DNA of 64,000 bases from Streptomyces sp. QL37 (GTDB taxonomy: Bacteria; Actinomycetota; Actinomycetes; Streptomycetales; Streptomycetaceae): NCBI RefSeq assembly GCF_002941025.1, contig NZ_PTJS01000001.1, forward strand, positions 4,903,472 through 4,967,471. The letters are read 5' to 3'. Position numbers and translations under genes: made by a program. Below are positions 28,206 through 37,925 of this stretch, piece by piece (position 1 is the stretch's first letter; every line of letters starts with the position of its first letter). Below the pieces are notes generated by a model. It was not told the origin of the DNA, did no database searches, and saw only the letters and a list, made by a program, of their open reading frames with translations.

Positions 28206-29389
28206 CCGCCCCGGACCTCTACAGCACGCTGCCCGATGCCGTCACCGACGTCTTCGGCCCGGACGCCACCGCCGCGCACGCGTACGACCTGCTGACCGTC
28301 GACGTCCCGGCCGCCTCCTGGACCGCCGCCCTCGAAACGGCCCGCGACGAGCTGGGCTGCACCTACTTCGACTGGCTGAGCGCCGTCGACGAACCGGGCA
28401 CCGGCTTCCGTGTCTGCGCCCATGTCGCGGCCGTCGGCGGGGGCACGGTCCGGCGCCTGCTGGTCCGCACGACCGTCCCGCACGACGCGGCCACCCTGCC
28501 CACCGCCGTCGGCGTCTACGCGGGCGCCGCGTGGCACGAGCGCGAGACGCACGAGATGTTCGGCATCGGCTTCGAGGACCACCCCCATCTGGTCCCGCTG
28601 CTGCTGCCCGAGAGTTTCGAGGGCCACCCGCTGCGCAAGGACTTCGTCCTGGCGGCCAGGGTCGCCAAGGCCTGGCCGGGGGCGAAGGAGCCGGGAGAGT
28701 CCGAACACGGCGGGCCCAAGCGGCGGACCATGCTGCCGCCCGGGGTGCCCGATCCCAACGAATGGGGCCCGCTCAAGGGACAGCTCCCGCCCGCACCCGC
28801 CCGCCCCGCCCGAGGGGCCCGCGCGGCGGGCGACCGCCCGGTGCGCCGGACCCGCAGTGCGAGCGAGGGCTCGGCGGGCCGGCGGCCGGACGCGGCGGAG
28901 ACCCCGCAGCCGGCGGCGCCACCACGCCGTACCCGCAGCGTCTCCCAGGGCTCGGCGAGCCAGACCGCAGGCCCTGCGGCCGCACCTCCGGCCGGTGCGG
29001 GGGACGACGGCGGCACGGCGCCCGCGAAGGGTGCGGCCGGCGGCGCGGACGCGCCCTGGCACGACGCGCGCCCCGCCTTCGACGACACCCCGAAGCGGCC
29101 TGCCCCGGAACAGCCCGCCCCGGAACAACCCGCCCCGGAACCGCCTGCCCCTGAACCGCCGACGCCGTCGACGGAGGCCGCGCAGCCGAGCGAGCCCGAG
29201 CCGTCGTCCGAGACCCCCGCGCAGCCGAGCGAGCCCGAGCCGTCGTCCGAGACCCCCGCGCAGGACGACGCCGACCCTGCTCCGGACAGCGCCGGCGAGC
29301 GTAAGGACACCTCCGACTCCTCATCCCGCACCGACCGCACCGACCGTTCCGCCGGTCCCGACCGTCCCGCCGGAGGCGATACCGCGTGA
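28202..29389 (+). CDS. nuoC2: NADH-quinone oxidoreductase subunit C (second copy) with long disordered tail
   Basis: A 395-residue protein, of which only the first ~190 residues are the 30-kDa subunit fold. The signature [18 protein letters not shown] is at 113-130, followed by [14 protein letters not shown]. From about residue 195 the chain becomes a ~200-residue Pro/Ser/Glu/Ala-rich tail with [10 protein letters not shown] repeats and a perfect 13-residue duplication, ending in Asp/Arg/Ser-rich sequence. Usual subunit C is near 150-240 residues. There is no NuoD domain fused to it. It overlaps nuoB2 and nuoH2 by 4 bp each. Confidence 0.93.
   Translation: MTAPDLYSTLPDAVTDVFGPDATAAHAYDLLTVDVPAASWTAALETARDELGCTYFDWLSAVDEPGTGFRVCAHVAAVGGGTVRRLLVRTTVPHDAATLPTAVGVYAGAAWHERETHEMFGIGFEDHPHLVPLLLPESFEGHPLRKDFVLAARVAKAWPGAKEPGESEHGGPKRRTMLPPGVPDPNEWGPLKGQLPPAPARPARGARAAGDRPVRRTRSASEGSAGRRPDAAETPQPAAPPRRTRSVSQGSASQTAGPAAAPPAGAGDDGGTAPAKGAAGGADAPWHDARPAFDDTPKRPAPEQPAPEQPAPEPPAPEPPTPSTEAAQPSEPEPSSETPAQPSEPEPSSETPAQDDADPAPDSAGERKDTSDSSSRTDRTDRSAGPDRPAGGDTA
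29181..29258 (+). repeat. Perfect 39-bp tandem duplication inside nuoC2
   Basis: Two exact 39-bp copies, 29181-29219 and 29220-29258, encode the repeated segment [13 protein letters not shown]. They sit in the low-complexity tail, just after degenerate 15-bp CCCGCCCCGGAACA-type repeats (about 29101-29160). Such repeats suggest the tail grows and shrinks by slippage. Confidence 0.9.
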
Positions 29390-30354
29390 ACGACGTACTC
29401 GACGTCGCCCTGCGCCTCGTCATCGTCTTCGCCGTGTTCATGGTCGTCCCGCTGATCGTGGGACAGGCCGAACACAAGGTGATGGCCCACATGCAGGGCC
29501 GCCTCGGTCCGATGTACGCGGGCGGTTTCCACGGCTGGGCGCAGCTCGTCGCGGACGGGGTGAAGTTCGCGCAGAAGGAAGACGTCGTACCGGCCGAAGC
29601 GGACCGCCGCATCTTCCAACTGGCACCCGCCGTCGCCCTGCTCCCGTACCTCCTCGTGATCGTCGCCATCCCGATCGGTCCCAGCGAGGGGGCGGTCGGT
29701 CAGGTCGTCGACGCGGGCATCTTCTTCGTGCTGGCCGTCATGGGCGTCGGCGTGCTCGGCTCGCTGATGGCGGGGTGGGCCTCGGCCAACAAGTTCTCCC
29801 TCCTCGGCGGTCTCCGCACCGCCGCGCAGCTCCTCGCCTACGAGCTGCCCATGCTGCTCGCCGCCGCCTCCGTGGCCATGGCGGCAGGCACCGTCTCGCT
29901 CCCCGGCATCCTCAACGCCTTCGAGTGGTGGTGGCTGCCCTGGCAGATCGTCGGCGCACTCGTCTTCTTCGTGGCAGGGCTCGCCGAACTCCAGCGCCCG
30001 CCCTTCGACATGCCGGTCGCCGACTCGGAGATCATCTTCGGGGCGTACACCGAGTACACGGGCCTCCGGTTCGCGTTGTTCCTGCTCGCGGAGTACGCGG
30101 GGATCGTCGTCCTGTGCGGTCTGACGACCGTCCTGTTCCTCGGCGGGTGGCACGGGCCGCTCGGCGCGGACGGGCTCGGCTGGGTCTGGACCCTCCTCAA
30201 GACCGGCGTTCTCGCGTTCGTCGTCATCTGGCTCCGGGTCACCTACCCCCGTCTGCGCGAGGACCAGCTGCAGAAGCTCGCCTGGACCACGCTCATCCCC
30301 CTCGCTCTCGCGCAGATCGCGCTCACCGGCATCGTGAAGGTGGCGATCAACTAG
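29386..30354 (+). CDS. nuoH2: NADH-quinone oxidoreductase subunit H (second copy)
   Basis: A 322-residue membrane subunit that forms the quinone-cavity floor and joins the peripheral arm to the membrane arm. Family signatures are [21 protein letters not shown] (ERK..QxRxGP variant, here starting AEHK), the acidic loop region [17 protein letters not shown] ([17 protein letters not shown]) and [19 protein letters not shown]. About eight membrane segments are visible. GTG start overlaps the nuoC2 stop by 4 bp. It is followed by nuoI2 with a 1-bp overlap (TAGTG). Confidence 0.94.
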   Translation: MNDVLDVALRLVIVFAVFMVVPLIVGQAEHKVMAHMQGRLGPMYAGGFHGWAQLVADGVKFAQKEDVVPAEADRRIFQLAPAVALLPYLLVIVAIPIGPSEGAVGQVVDAGIFFVLAVMGVGVLGSLMAGWASANKFSLLGGLRTAAQLLAYELPMLLAAASVAMAAGTVSLPGILNAFEWWWLPWQIVGALVFFVAGLAELQRPPFDMPVADSEIIFGAYTEYTGLRFALFLLAEYAGIVVLCGLTTVLFLGGWHGPLGADGLGWVWTLLKTGVLAFVVIWLRVTYPRLREDQLQKLAWTTLIPLALAQIALTGIVKVAIN

Positions 30355-30983
30355 TGCCCCCGATCCCCGGCTCAGGCCTGGCCAAGGGTCTTGCCGTCAC
30401 CCTGCGGACCATGACGAAGCGCACGGTCACCGCGCAGTACCCGGACGTCCAGCCCGAACTGCCGCCCCGCACCCGGGGCGTCATCGGGCTGTTCGAGGAG
30501 AACTGCACGGTCTGCATGCTCTGCGCCCGTGAATGCCCCGACTGGTGCATCTACATCGACTCCCACAAGGAGACGGTGCCGCCGGCCGCCCCCGGTGGCC
30601 GTGAGCGCAGCCGCAACGTCCTGGACCGTTTCGCGATCGACTTCGCCCTGTGCATGTACTGCGGTATCTGCATCGAGGTCTGTCCTTTCGACGCGCTGTT
30701 CTGGTCGCCCGAGTTCGAGTACGCGGAGACGGACATCCACGAACTCACCCACGAGCGCGACAAGCTCCGCGAGTGGATGTGGACCGTTCCCGAGCCACCC
30801 GCGCTCGACCCGGCAGCCGAGGAGCCCAAGGAGATCGCCGCCGCCCGCAAGACGGCCGACAAACTCCAGGCCCAGGAAGCCCAGGAAGCCCAGGAAGCCC
30901 AGGCGGCTCAGGAGGCCCGGGCGGCGCAGGAAGCCGAGCAGGCCCGGCCGGGGCAGGCACCGGAAGCGGAGGGCCAGGAATGA
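30354..30983 (+). CDS. nuoI2: NADH-quinone oxidoreductase subunit I (second copy), two [4Fe-4S] clusters
   Basis: A 209-residue iron-sulfur subunit carrying clusters N6a and N6b. Ligands are C51, C54, C57, C61 ([12 protein letters not shown]) and C100, C103, C106, C110 ([12 protein letters not shown]). These clusters pass electrons to N2 in NuoB. The C-terminal ~45 residues are a coil of AQE repeats, encoded partly by three exact 9-bp GCCCAGGAA units at 30870-30896. GTG start overlaps the nuoH2 stop by one base; the stop overlaps nuoJ2 as ATGA. Confidence 0.95.
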   Translation: MPPIPGSGLAKGLAVTLRTMTKRTVTAQYPDVQPELPPRTRGVIGLFEENCTVCMLCARECPDWCIYIDSHKETVPPAAPGGRERSRNVLDRFAIDFALCMYCGICIEVCPFDALFWSPEFEYAETDIHELTHERDKLREWMWTVPEPPALDPAAEEPKEIAAARKTADKLQAQEAQEAQEAQAAQEARAAQEAEQARPGQAPEAEGQE

Positions 30984-31603
30984 CCCTCGCGGCTACAGCC
31001 GGCCACCCGGGCTTCCTCTCACCCACCGGCGTCGAGATCGCCTTCCTCCTGGTCGGGCTCGCCACCTTCGGCGCGGCTCTCATCACCGTCACGACCAAGC
31101 AACTCGTGCACGCGGCCCTCTGGCTCGTCGTCGCACTCGGCGGCATAGCGGTGGAGTACCTCCTCCTCACGGCCGAGTTCATCGCATGGGTGCAGGTGCT
31201 GATCTACGTCGGCTCCATCGTGGTCCTCCTCCTCTTCGGGCTGATGCTCACGAGGGCTCCCATCGGCCGCTCCCCGGACGCCGACTCGGGCAACCGGTGG
31301 ATCGCACTCGGCGCCTCCGTCGCCGCCGCAGGCGCCCTCGTCTGGGTCGTCGTGGACGCCTTCCGCACGACCTGGATCGATCTGGACGGTCCCGCCCAGG
31401 GCTCCACCAAGGCCTCGGGGGAGTTCCTCTTCCGGAACTGGGTGCTCCCCTTCGAAGCGCTCTCCGTCCTGCTGCTCGCCGCCCTCGTGGGCGCGATCGT
31501 CCTGTCCCGCAAGGACCGCCAGGACCGAGAGGGCAAGCAGGACCGAGAGGGCAAGCAAGACCGGCCGGAACGACCGGGCGCGAACCGGGAGGACAAGAGC
31601 TGA
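30980..31603 (+). CDS. nuoJ2: NADH-quinone oxidoreductase subunit J (second copy)
   Basis: A 207-residue membrane subunit with five segments. Diagnostic parts are [41 protein letters not shown] and the [21 protein letters not shown] segment. The last ~30 residues are a charged tail with a duplicated QDREGK unit, from two exact 18-bp repeats at 31520-31537 and 31538-31555. It is coupled to nuoI2 (4-bp overlap) and nuoK2 (1-bp overlap). Confidence 0.93.
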   Translation: MTLAATAGHPGFLSPTGVEIAFLLVGLATFGAALITVTTKQLVHAALWLVVALGGIAVEYLLLTAEFIAWVQVLIYVGSIVVLLLFGLMLTRAPIGRSPDADSGNRWIALGASVAAAGALVWVVVDAFRTTWIDLDGPAQGSTKASGEFLFRNWVLPFEALSVLLLAALVGAIVLSRKDRQDREGKQDREGKQDRPERPGANREDKS

Positions 31604-32019
31604 TGCACCTCGCCTATCCCGCGGTCCTCGCCGTCCTCCTCTTCTGCACCGGCCTGTACGGCGTACTCGCCCGCCGCAACGCGATCCTCGTCCTGATGTC
31701 CGTCGAGCTCATGCTCAACGCCGTCAACCTCAACCTGGTCGCCTTCGACGTCTGGCTCCGCGACGCACTCCACGCCGGCCAGGCCCTCACCCTCTTCACG
31801 ATCGCCATCGCCGCCGCCGAGATCGGCATCGGCCTCGCGATCGTCCTGGCCGTCCACCGCAACCGCGGCAGCTCGGACGTCGACCGCCTCCGCGACACCG
31901 CGGAGACCGACGAGGCCGAGACGCTCCCCGACGAAGCGGCCGACGACGCCCGGGACAACACCGCAGACCAGGCCACTGCTCCGGCAGGGAAGGCAAAGAA
32001 GGCAGAGGCCACCGCGTGA
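31603..32019 (+). CDS. nuoK2: NADH-quinone oxidoreductase subunit K (second copy)
   Basis: A 138-residue proton-channel subunit with three membrane segments. The channel glutamates are in [17 protein letters not shown] and [20 protein letters not shown], as in other NuoK/MrpC proteins. NuoK is usually about 100 residues; here a ~45-residue tail rich in Asp/Glu/Ala and Lys at the end follows [16 protein letters not shown] sits 12 nt before the ATG. It overlaps nuoL2 by 4 bp. Confidence 0.93.
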   Translation: MHLAYPAVLAVLLFCTGLYGVLARRNAILVLMSVELMLNAVNLNLVAFDVWLRDALHAGQALTLFTIAIAAAEIGIGLAIVLAVHRNRGSSDVDRLRDTAETDEAETLPDEAADDARDNTADQATAPAGKAKKAEATA

Positions 32020-34016
32020 CCACCACGACCCTCGCCGTCCTCGTCCCCCTCCTCCCCTTCCTGGGCGCCGCCGCAGGGCTTCTCCTGGGCCGGTCCGCGC
32101 CCGGCTTCGTCCGCCCCCTCGCCGTCCTGCCGACCCTCACCGCAGCTGTCCTCGCCGTCGTGGTCGCCGCACGCCAGGGAGGCGGCCGGCCCATCGACGC
32201 CGCGACCCAGCTGACCCCCACCGGCTCGGTCCCGATCGACCTGGCCCTGCACCTGGACGGCTTCGCCGTCCTCGTCGCCGTCCTCGTCGGACTCGTGGCC
32301 ACCTGCGTGCAGATCTACTCGACGGCGTATCTCAAGGACGACGTCCGCTACCCGTCGTACGCGGCCCTCGTCTCCCTCTTCACCTCCGCGATGCTGCTCG
32401 TCGTCTACTCCGGCGACCTCATGGTGCTCCTGGTCGGCTGGGAGATCATGGGCATCTGCTCGTACTTCCTCGTCGGGCACTACTGGGAGACCCCCGAGGC
32501 GCGTGCGGCCTCGCTCAAAGCCTTCCTCGTCACCAAGCTCGGCGACGTGCCCTTCCTCATCGGCCTGTTCGCGCTCGCCGCCGACACCGGCACCTTCCGC
32601 ATCACCGGAATCCTGGCCGCCGTCACCAACGGCGGACTCGACCACCCCACCCTCGTCGCCCTGCTGCTCCTCGCCGGCGTCGCGGGCAAGTCCGCGCAGT
32701 TCCCCCTGCACACCTGGCTGCCCGACGCGATGGCAGGCCCCACCCCCGTCTCCGCGCTCATCCACGCCGCGACGATGGTCGCCGCCGGCATCTACTTCGT
32801 GGCCCGGCTCCTCCCCGTCTTCGCAGCCTCCGGCGCCGCCCTGGTCGTCCTCGCCGTCATGGCGGCCGTCACGATGATCGGCTCCGGACTCGCCGCACTC
32901 GCCCAGGACGACATCAAGCGCGTCCTCGCCTACTCGACGATCGGCCAGCTGGGCTACATGTCCGGCGCCCTGGCCGTCGGCGACCGCGGGGCCGCCGTCT
33001 TCCACCTCCTGTCGCACGGTGCGTTCAAAGCCGTCCTCTTCCTCGCGGCGGGCGTCGTCATCCACGCGGCGGGAACCAACTCACTGGCCGCCATGTCCCG
33101 CATGGGCGGGCTGGCCAAGCGCATCCCCGACGCCTACTGGACGATGACCGTCGCCCTCCTCGCGCTTGCCGCGATCCCGCCGTTCGCCGGCTTCTTCTCC
33201 AAGGAAGCCGTCCTCGTCGCCGCCGAGCACACCGCCTTCGGGGACCGTGACGTCGCCCCAGCCGCGGCCGGCTGGACGATCCTCGTCGCCGGCCTCGCCG
33301 CCGCGGTCCTCACCGCGGCCTACGCCACCCGGCTGTGGCTCCTCGCCTTCCGCGGGCGCGGGCAGGAGGCCCCCGACCACGGCAAACAGCCCGTCGCGAT
33401 GACCTCCGTCCTCTGGGTCCTCGCCGTCCCGACCATCGCCTTCGGCCTCACGACCGGCGTCCTCGCCGACTGGTTCGACGGACACGGCCTCACTCCCTCC
33501 CTCACGACCGCCGTCCTCTCCACCGGCGTCGGCCTCGTCGGCGGACTCGTCACCTACGGGGTCTGGCGCCACACCACGGCGCTCGCCGACCGTCCCCCGG
33601 TCGGCGCGGTGGCCGCCCACCCCGACGCCGAGCCCGCCCTCGTTGAGGCCGAGGCGATGACCTCGCACACCGCGGCGTACGGCACCATCGCGGACGCCCA
33701 GGACCCGTCGGACCCCGGCAGGCTCCTGCTGGGTCCGCTGCACCGGCACGCGGTCACCGGATTCCACCTCGACGCCCTGTACACGGTGCTGTTCGTCCGT
33801 CCCGTGGGGGCCGCCGCACGACTCGTCCGCTTCCTGGACCGCGAGGTCGTCGACACCTACGTACACGGCTCGGGCAGCATCGCCCGCGGACTCGGCACAC
33901 TGATCCGCCGCGCCCAGACCGGCAACGTGCAGACCTACCTCGGCGCGCTGCTCGCCGGAACCCTTGTCCTGGCGATCGCCGCCGTCGTCTTTGCCAACGT
34001 CTACGCCGGGGCGTGA
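32016..34016 (+). CDS. nuoL2: NADH-quinone oxidoreductase subunit L (second copy)
   Basis: A 666-residue antiporter-like proton pump subunit. The conserved proton-path residues are in [20 protein letters not shown] (Glu) and [31 protein letters not shown]. Further on come [20 protein letters not shown] and [19 protein letters not shown]-terminal hydrophobic helix ([19 protein letters not shown]) follows the amphipathic lateral helix region. GTG start overlaps nuoK2 by 4 bp; nuoM2 follows after 3 bp. Confidence 0.96.
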   Translation: MTTTTLAVLVPLLPFLGAAAGLLLGRSAPGFVRPLAVLPTLTAAVLAVVVAARQGGGRPIDAATQLTPTGSVPIDLALHLDGFAVLVAVLVGLVATCVQIYSTAYLKDDVRYPSYAALVSLFTSAMLLVVYSGDLMVLLVGWEIMGICSYFLVGHYWETPEARAASLKAFLVTKLGDVPFLIGLFALAADTGTFRITGILAAVTNGGLDHPTLVALLLLAGVAGKSAQFPLHTWLPDAMAGPTPVSALIHAATMVAAGIYFVARLLPVFAASGAALVVLAVMAAVTMIGSGLAALAQDDIKRVLAYSTIGQLGYMSGALAVGDRGAAVFHLLSHGAFKAVLFLAAGVVIHAAGTNSLAAMSRMGGLAKRIPDAYWTMTVALLALAAIPPFAGFFSKEAVLVAAEHTAFGDRDVAPAAAGWTILVAGLAAAVLTAAYATRLWLLAFRGRGQEAPDHGKQPVAMTSVLWVLAVPTIAFGLTTGVLADWFDGHGLTPSLTTAVLSTGVGLVGGLVTYGVWRHTTALADRPPVGAVAAHPDAEPALVEAEAMTSHTAAYGTIADAQDPSDPGRLLLGPLHRHAVTGFHLDALYTVLFVRPVGAAARLVRFLDREVVDTYVHGSGSIARGLGTLIRRAQTGNVQTYLGALLAGTLVLAIAAVVFANVYAGA

Positions 34017-34019
34017 GCC

Positions 34020-35591
34020 GTGTTCGATATCAGCGCATCCGTGATGCAGTTCCTTCTGGCGTTCATCGTCGTCGTCCCGCTCCTGGGCGCGGCCGCCGCG
34101 CTCCTGCCCGCCCCGCCCGGTCTCAAGGGAAGGAACCCCGACCAGGCCGTGCTCCGCCACGGCGTGACCGTCACCGGCGCCGTGCTCCTCGCCGCGCTCG
34201 TCCTGGCCGCGGGCTTCGACCACGACCACCCGTCGAAGATGCAGGCCACCACGGACATCAGCTGGATCCCGGCACTCGACGTCCGGATCCACCTCGGCAC
34301 CGACGGCATCTCGCTCCCCCTTCTCGTGCTGACCGCGCTGCTGACCTTCCTCTGCGCGCTCCACAGCTACTTCAAGCTCCCCGCAGGCCCCTCCCCGAAG
34401 GCCTTCGTCGCCCTGGTCCTCGTCCTCGAGTCCGGCACCCTCGCGACCTTCGCCGTCCTCGACCTGATGCTGTTCTTCCTGGCCTTCGAGATGGTGCTCA
34501 TCCCGATGTACTTCCTCATCGCCCGCTGGGGCGGCGACCGGAAGCAGCCCGCCGCCTGGAAATTCATCCTCTACACGCTGCTCGGGTCCGTGGTCATGCT
34601 GCTCGGGCTGCTCCTCATCGGACTGAAGAGCGGCACTTTCGACATGGTGGCACTCGCCACTGACAACGGCCGGGGCCTCACCACATCCGTGCAGGTCATC
34701 GCCGTACTGGCCGTCGGTATCGGGCTCGCCGTGAAGACCCCGATGTGGCCCCTGCACAGCTGGCTCCCCGACGCCCACACCGCGGCGCCGACCGTCGGCT
34801 CCGTGCTCCTCGCCGGCGTACTGCTGAAGATGGGCACGTACGGATTCGTCCGCATCCTGCTCCCCGTCACCCCCGACGGGATGCAGACCTTCGCGCCCTA
34901 CCTCGCGGCGTTCGCCGTCGTCGGGATCATCTACGGCTCCCTCGCCTGCCTGGCCCTCGCGCGCCCCGGCGCCAAGGGGGACCTCAAGCGCCTGATCGCC
35001 TACTCCTCCGTGGGCCACATGGGCTTCGTGCTCCTCGGCATCGCGACCATGACCCCCACCGGTGTGAACGGCGCGCTCTTCGCGAACATCGCCCACGGCC
35101 TCATCACAGGGCTGCTGTTCTTCCTGGTCGGCGCCGTGAAGGACCGCTACGGCACCGCGGACCTCGACACCCTGTCCGGGGCCACCGGAGCCGCTCTCTA
35201 CGGCCGGGCGCCCCGCCTCGGCGGCCTCCTCGCCTTCGCCGCCGTCGCGTCGCTCGGACTCCCCGGCCTCGCCGGGTTCTGGGGCGAGATGCTCACCCTG
35301 TTCGGCGCCTTCGACCCCGCCGAAGGACTCAGCCGCCCCGCCTTTCTCACCTTCATGTCCATCGGCGCCCTCGGCACCCTGCTCACGGCCGCGTACATGC
35401 TGGTCGTCGTACGCCGCGTCTGCATGGGCGAGCACCGTGAGCAGCAGCCGGTCGCCGACATCCAGCGCTACGAATTCGCCGCCTGGACCCCGCTCGCCGC
35501 CCTGACCGTCCTCGCCGGCCTCTGGCCCGCCGTCCTCCTCGGCCTCACCGACCCGGCCGTGCAGAAGCTCCTCGCAGGAGGCAAGTCGTGA
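34020..35591 (+). CDS. nuoM2: NADH-quinone oxidoreductase subunit M (second copy)
   Basis: A 523-residue antiporter-like subunit with 14 or so membrane segments. Key motifs are FFLAFEMVLIPMYFLIARWGG (channel Glu), KTPMWPLHSWLPDAHTAAPTV and KRLIAYSSVGHMGFVLLGI. A further ANIAHGLITGLLFFLVGAV segment holds the conserved His. GTG start 3 bp after the nuoL2 stop. It overlaps nuoN2 by 4 bp. Confidence 0.96.
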   Translation: MFDISASVMQFLLAFIVVVPLLGAAAALLPAPPGLKGRNPDQAVLRHGVTVTGAVLLAALVLAAGFDHDHPSKMQATTDISWIPALDVRIHLGTDGISLPLLVLTALLTFLCALHSYFKLPAGPSPKAFVALVLVLESGTLATFAVLDLMLFFLAFEMVLIPMYFLIARWGGDRKQPAAWKFILYTLLGSVVMLLGLLLIGLKSGTFDMVALATDNGRGLTTSVQVIAVLAVGIGLAVKTPMWPLHSWLPDAHTAAPTVGSVLLAGVLLKMGTYGFVRILLPVTPDGMQTFAPYLAAFAVVGIIYGSLACLALARPGAKGDLKRLIAYSSVGHMGFVLLGIATMTPTGVNGALFANIAHGLITGLLFFLVGAVKDRYGTADLDTLSGATGAALYGRAPRLGGLLAFAAVASLGLPGLAGFWGEMLTLFGAFDPAEGLSRPAFLTFMSIGALGTLLTAAYMLVVVRRVCMGEHREQQPVADIQRYEFAAWTPLAALTVLAGLWPAVLLGLTDPAVQKLLAGGKS

Positions 35592-37123
35592 CCGTGGCAG
35601 CCGACAGCGCAACCGGGGCGGCGAGCCTCGTCCAGTCCGTCGACTGGCTCGCGATCGCGCCTCCCGTCATCGCGGCGTCCGTGGCCCTGCTCGTCCTCGT
35701 CGCCGACCTCTTCACCGGCGAACGGCACAAGCCGCTCCTCGGCTACGGGGCCGTGGCCGGGCTCGTAGCCGCGCTCGCCATGCTCGTCCCGCTGCGCGCC
35801 GGGGACCGCTCCACCTTCTGCCTCACCGGCGGGGCACAGGCCTGCAGCTACACCGCCGACCACTTCGCCCTCGTCATCCAGGCCCTCGTGCTCGGCGGAG
35901 CCCTGCTCACCGCGCTGCTCTCGATCGGCGACACCCGCAAGCTCCCCGCGGGCGAGTTCTGGTTCCTGCTGCTGTCCTCCGCCGCCGGAGCCGCGCTCCT
36001 GCCCGCCGCCCGGGACCTCGCCACCCTCGTCGTCGCCCTGGAAGTCGCGTCGCTCCCCGCCTTCGCCCTCGTCGGCATCAAGCGCGGCGACCGCCGGTCC
36101 TCCGAAGCGGCCCTGAAGTTCTTCCTGTCCTCCGTCGTGGCCACCGCAGTGATGCTCCTGGGCGTCAGCTTCGTCTACGCGACCACCGGCACGATGCACC
36201 TCACGGAGATCGCCGCCCGCCTCGACGACGTACCGGGCAGGTTCTCCACGCTCGCCGAGGCGGGAGTCGTCCTCACACTCGTCGGCTTCGCCTTCAAGAC
36301 GGCCGCCGCGCCGTTCCACTTCTGGGTGCCCGACACCTATGTGGGAGCCCCGCTCCCCATCGCCGCCTACCTCTCCGTCGTCGGCAAGGCCGTCGGCTTC
36401 TCCGGCCTCATCCTCGTGACGGTGATCGGCTTCCCGTCGTACGCCGACGTCTGGGGCCCCGCCCTGGCCGTCCTAGCCGCGCTCACCATGACCGTCGGCA
36501 ACGTCGCCGCCCTCCGGCAGAACACCACCCGCGCCCGCAGCGCCGTACGCCTCCTCGCCTGGTCGTCCGTCGGGCAGGCGGGCTACCTCCTCGTCCCGAT
36601 CGCCGCCGCCGCGTACTCCAGCGACGCCCAGATCGGCTCCACCGTCGCCTACGCGCTCATGTACGCCGTGGTGAACCTCGGGGCCTTCGCGGTGGCCGCC
36701 CTGGTCGCCCGCAGCCGCCCCGGCAACCGCCTGAGCGACTACCGCGGCCTGTACGCCACCCGCCCCCTGGCCGCGCTCGCCATGGGCTTCTTCCTGCTCT
36801 GCCTGGCAGGCCTGCCGCCCGGCATCATCGGCCTCTTCGCCAAGGTCACCGTCTTCTCCTCGGCCGTCGACGCCGGGCTCGGCTGGCTCGCCGTCGTCAT
36901 GGCCGTCAACGTGGTGATCGCGCTGTACTACTACCTCCGGTGGACCGCCGCGCTCTTCAGCGCCCCGGAGCCGGCCCCGGCCTCCGAGGAGGCGCCCAAG
37001 GCGCCGGCGCACCGGATCCCCGCCCCGCTCACCCTGGCGATCGCCCTCACCGCCGTAGCCGGAATCACACTGTCCGGCGCCCCCCAGCTCATCCTCCGTT
37101 TCGCCACCCTCAGCCTCTTCTGA
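35588..37123 (+). CDS. nuoN2: NADH-quinone oxidoreductase subunit N (second copy)
   Basis: A 511-residue antiporter-like subunit, last gene of the operon. Motifs include VALEVASLPAFALVGIKRGD, FKTAAAPFHFWVPDTYVGAPLP, and SAVRLLAWSSVGQAGYLLVP. The C-terminus has MAVNVVIALYYYLRWTAALF as in NuoN. An Ala/Pro/Glu-rich loop (SAPEPAPASEEAPKAPAH) lies before the final membrane segment. No strong terminator was seen before mscL, 117 bp downstream, so read-through is possible. Confidence 0.96.
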   Translation: MTVAADSATGAASLVQSVDWLAIAPPVIAASVALLVLVADLFTGERHKPLLGYGAVAGLVAALAMLVPLRAGDRSTFCLTGGAQACSYTADHFALVIQALVLGGALLTALLSIGDTRKLPAGEFWFLLLSSAAGAALLPAARDLATLVVALEVASLPAFALVGIKRGDRRSSEAALKFFLSSVVATAVMLLGVSFVYATTGTMHLTEIAARLDDVPGRFSTLAEAGVVLTLVGFAFKTAAAPFHFWVPDTYVGAPLPIAAYLSVVGKAVGFSGLILVTVIGFPSYADVWGPALAVLAALTMTVGNVAALRQNTTRARSAVRLLAWSSVGQAGYLLVPIAAAAYSSDAQIGSTVAYALMYAVVNLGAFAVAALVARSRPGNRLSDYRGLYATRPLAALAMGFFLLCLAGLPPGIIGLFAKVTVFSSAVDAGLGWLAVVMAVNVVIALYYYLRWTAALFSAPEPAPASEEAPKAPAHRIPAPLTLAIALTAVAGITLSGAPQLILRFATLSLF

Positions 37124-37240
37124 CCGGCTACGACCGGCTTGCCCGTGCGGCCACGCACAGGGCATGGTCATGCGTGCACGCGTCACGTATCGGAGCGCGC
37201 GGGACGAGCACACACTGAAGAGCACAGAGGAGCCAGAGCG

Positions 37241-37705
37241 GTGCTGAACGGGTTCAAGGACTTCATCCTTCGCGGGAACGTCATCTCCATGGCCATCGGC
37301 CTCGCCGTGGGAGCCGCCTTCACCGCGGTCGTCACCGGCTTCAGCAACGCGTTCATCGTGCCGCTCATCGGCCTCTTCACCCGCGGCACCGGCGACTTCA
37401 GCAAGGCCTCCTACAGCGTCGACGGCGTGACGTTCCCCTACGGGCTCTTCGTCAGCGCCGCCATCGCCTTCCTGATCACCGCCGCGGTCCTCTACTTCCT
37501 GGTCGTCCTCCCCATGGCCAAGGTCCAGAACCGCTTCACCACCAAGGAAGAAGAGCAGAAGGCGGACATCAAGGCCGCCCTCCGGGACTGCCCCCACTGC
37601 TTCAGCGAGATCCCCTCCATCGCCTCCCGCTGCGCCCACTGCACCAGCGAGGTCGAGCCGGACGCGGAGGCCCGCGCGCTCGCCGACCTCCCGGCCCAGC
37701 GCTGA
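37241..37705 (+). CDS. mscL: Large-conductance mechanosensitive channel with C-terminal zinc-ribbon-like motif
   Basis: A 154-residue pore protein that releases solutes on hypo-osmotic shock. The pore helix FILRGNVISMAIGLAVGAAFTAVVTG and second helix LFVSAAIAFLITAAVLYFLVVLP are clear. The cytoplasmic tail is longer than in E. coli MscL and contains C117-x2-C120 and C131-x2-C134 (CPHC...CAHC), a four-cysteine pattern that looks metal-binding. GTG start at 37241 has GAGGAG upstream. A 13-bp hairpin terminator follows. Confidence 0.93.
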   Translation: MLNGFKDFILRGNVISMAIGLAVGAAFTAVVTGFSNAFIVPLIGLFTRGTGDFSKASYSVDGVTFPYGLFVSAAIAFLITAAVLYFLVVLPMAKVQNRFTTKEEEQKADIKAALRDCPHCFSEIPSIASRCAHCTSEVEPDAEARALADLPAQR

Positions 37706-37759
37706 CACCGCCTTCGCAGGGCCCCCGGCGCCCGCGCAGGCACACCCACCCGTACGGCC

Positions 37760-37789
37760 CAGGGGCGGATCCATCCGGATCCGCCCCTG
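37760..37789 (+). terminator. Terminator after mscL
   Basis: CAGGGGCGGATCC at 37760-37772 pairs exactly with GGATCCGCCCCTG at 37777-37789 around a 4-nt loop. It lies 55 bp after the mscL stop. No U-tract. Confidence 0.8.
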
Positions 37790-37843
37790 CTGCCTGTGCC
37801 CCCGGCCACCTCGCACAAGGGAACTAGCTTCCGTCGCCTCGCG

Positions 37844-37879
37844 TTGACCTGTACGGGAGGCTCCACTGGGGAGTGGAGC
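37844..37879 (+). promoter_or_regulatory. htpX upstream region: -35-like box and hairpin
   Basis: TTGACC at 37844-37849 resembles a -35 box. Just downstream GCTCCACT (37860-37867) and AGTGGAGC (37872-37879) form a perfect 8-bp inverted repeat with a GGGG loop. It may be an operator for an htpX stress regulator or a leader hairpin; the two cannot be told apart here. Confidence 0.45.
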
Positions 37880-37925
37880 ACCACCGAGCAAGGGTTCCCC
37901 TGCTGCACCACTTGGAGGGCGTACC

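Noticed and set aside
29101..29160. Proline-rich repeats in nuoC2 as a sign of frameshift or a separate gene
   Set aside because: The frame stays open into the nuoH2 overlap, codon usage is normal and the 4-bp junctions on both sides are intact.
33081..35612. An 843-codon open frame antisense to nuoL2-nuoM2
   Set aside because: Low-complexity Gly/Glu/Asp/Arg translation opposite two clear membrane-protein genes; a GC-skew artefact.
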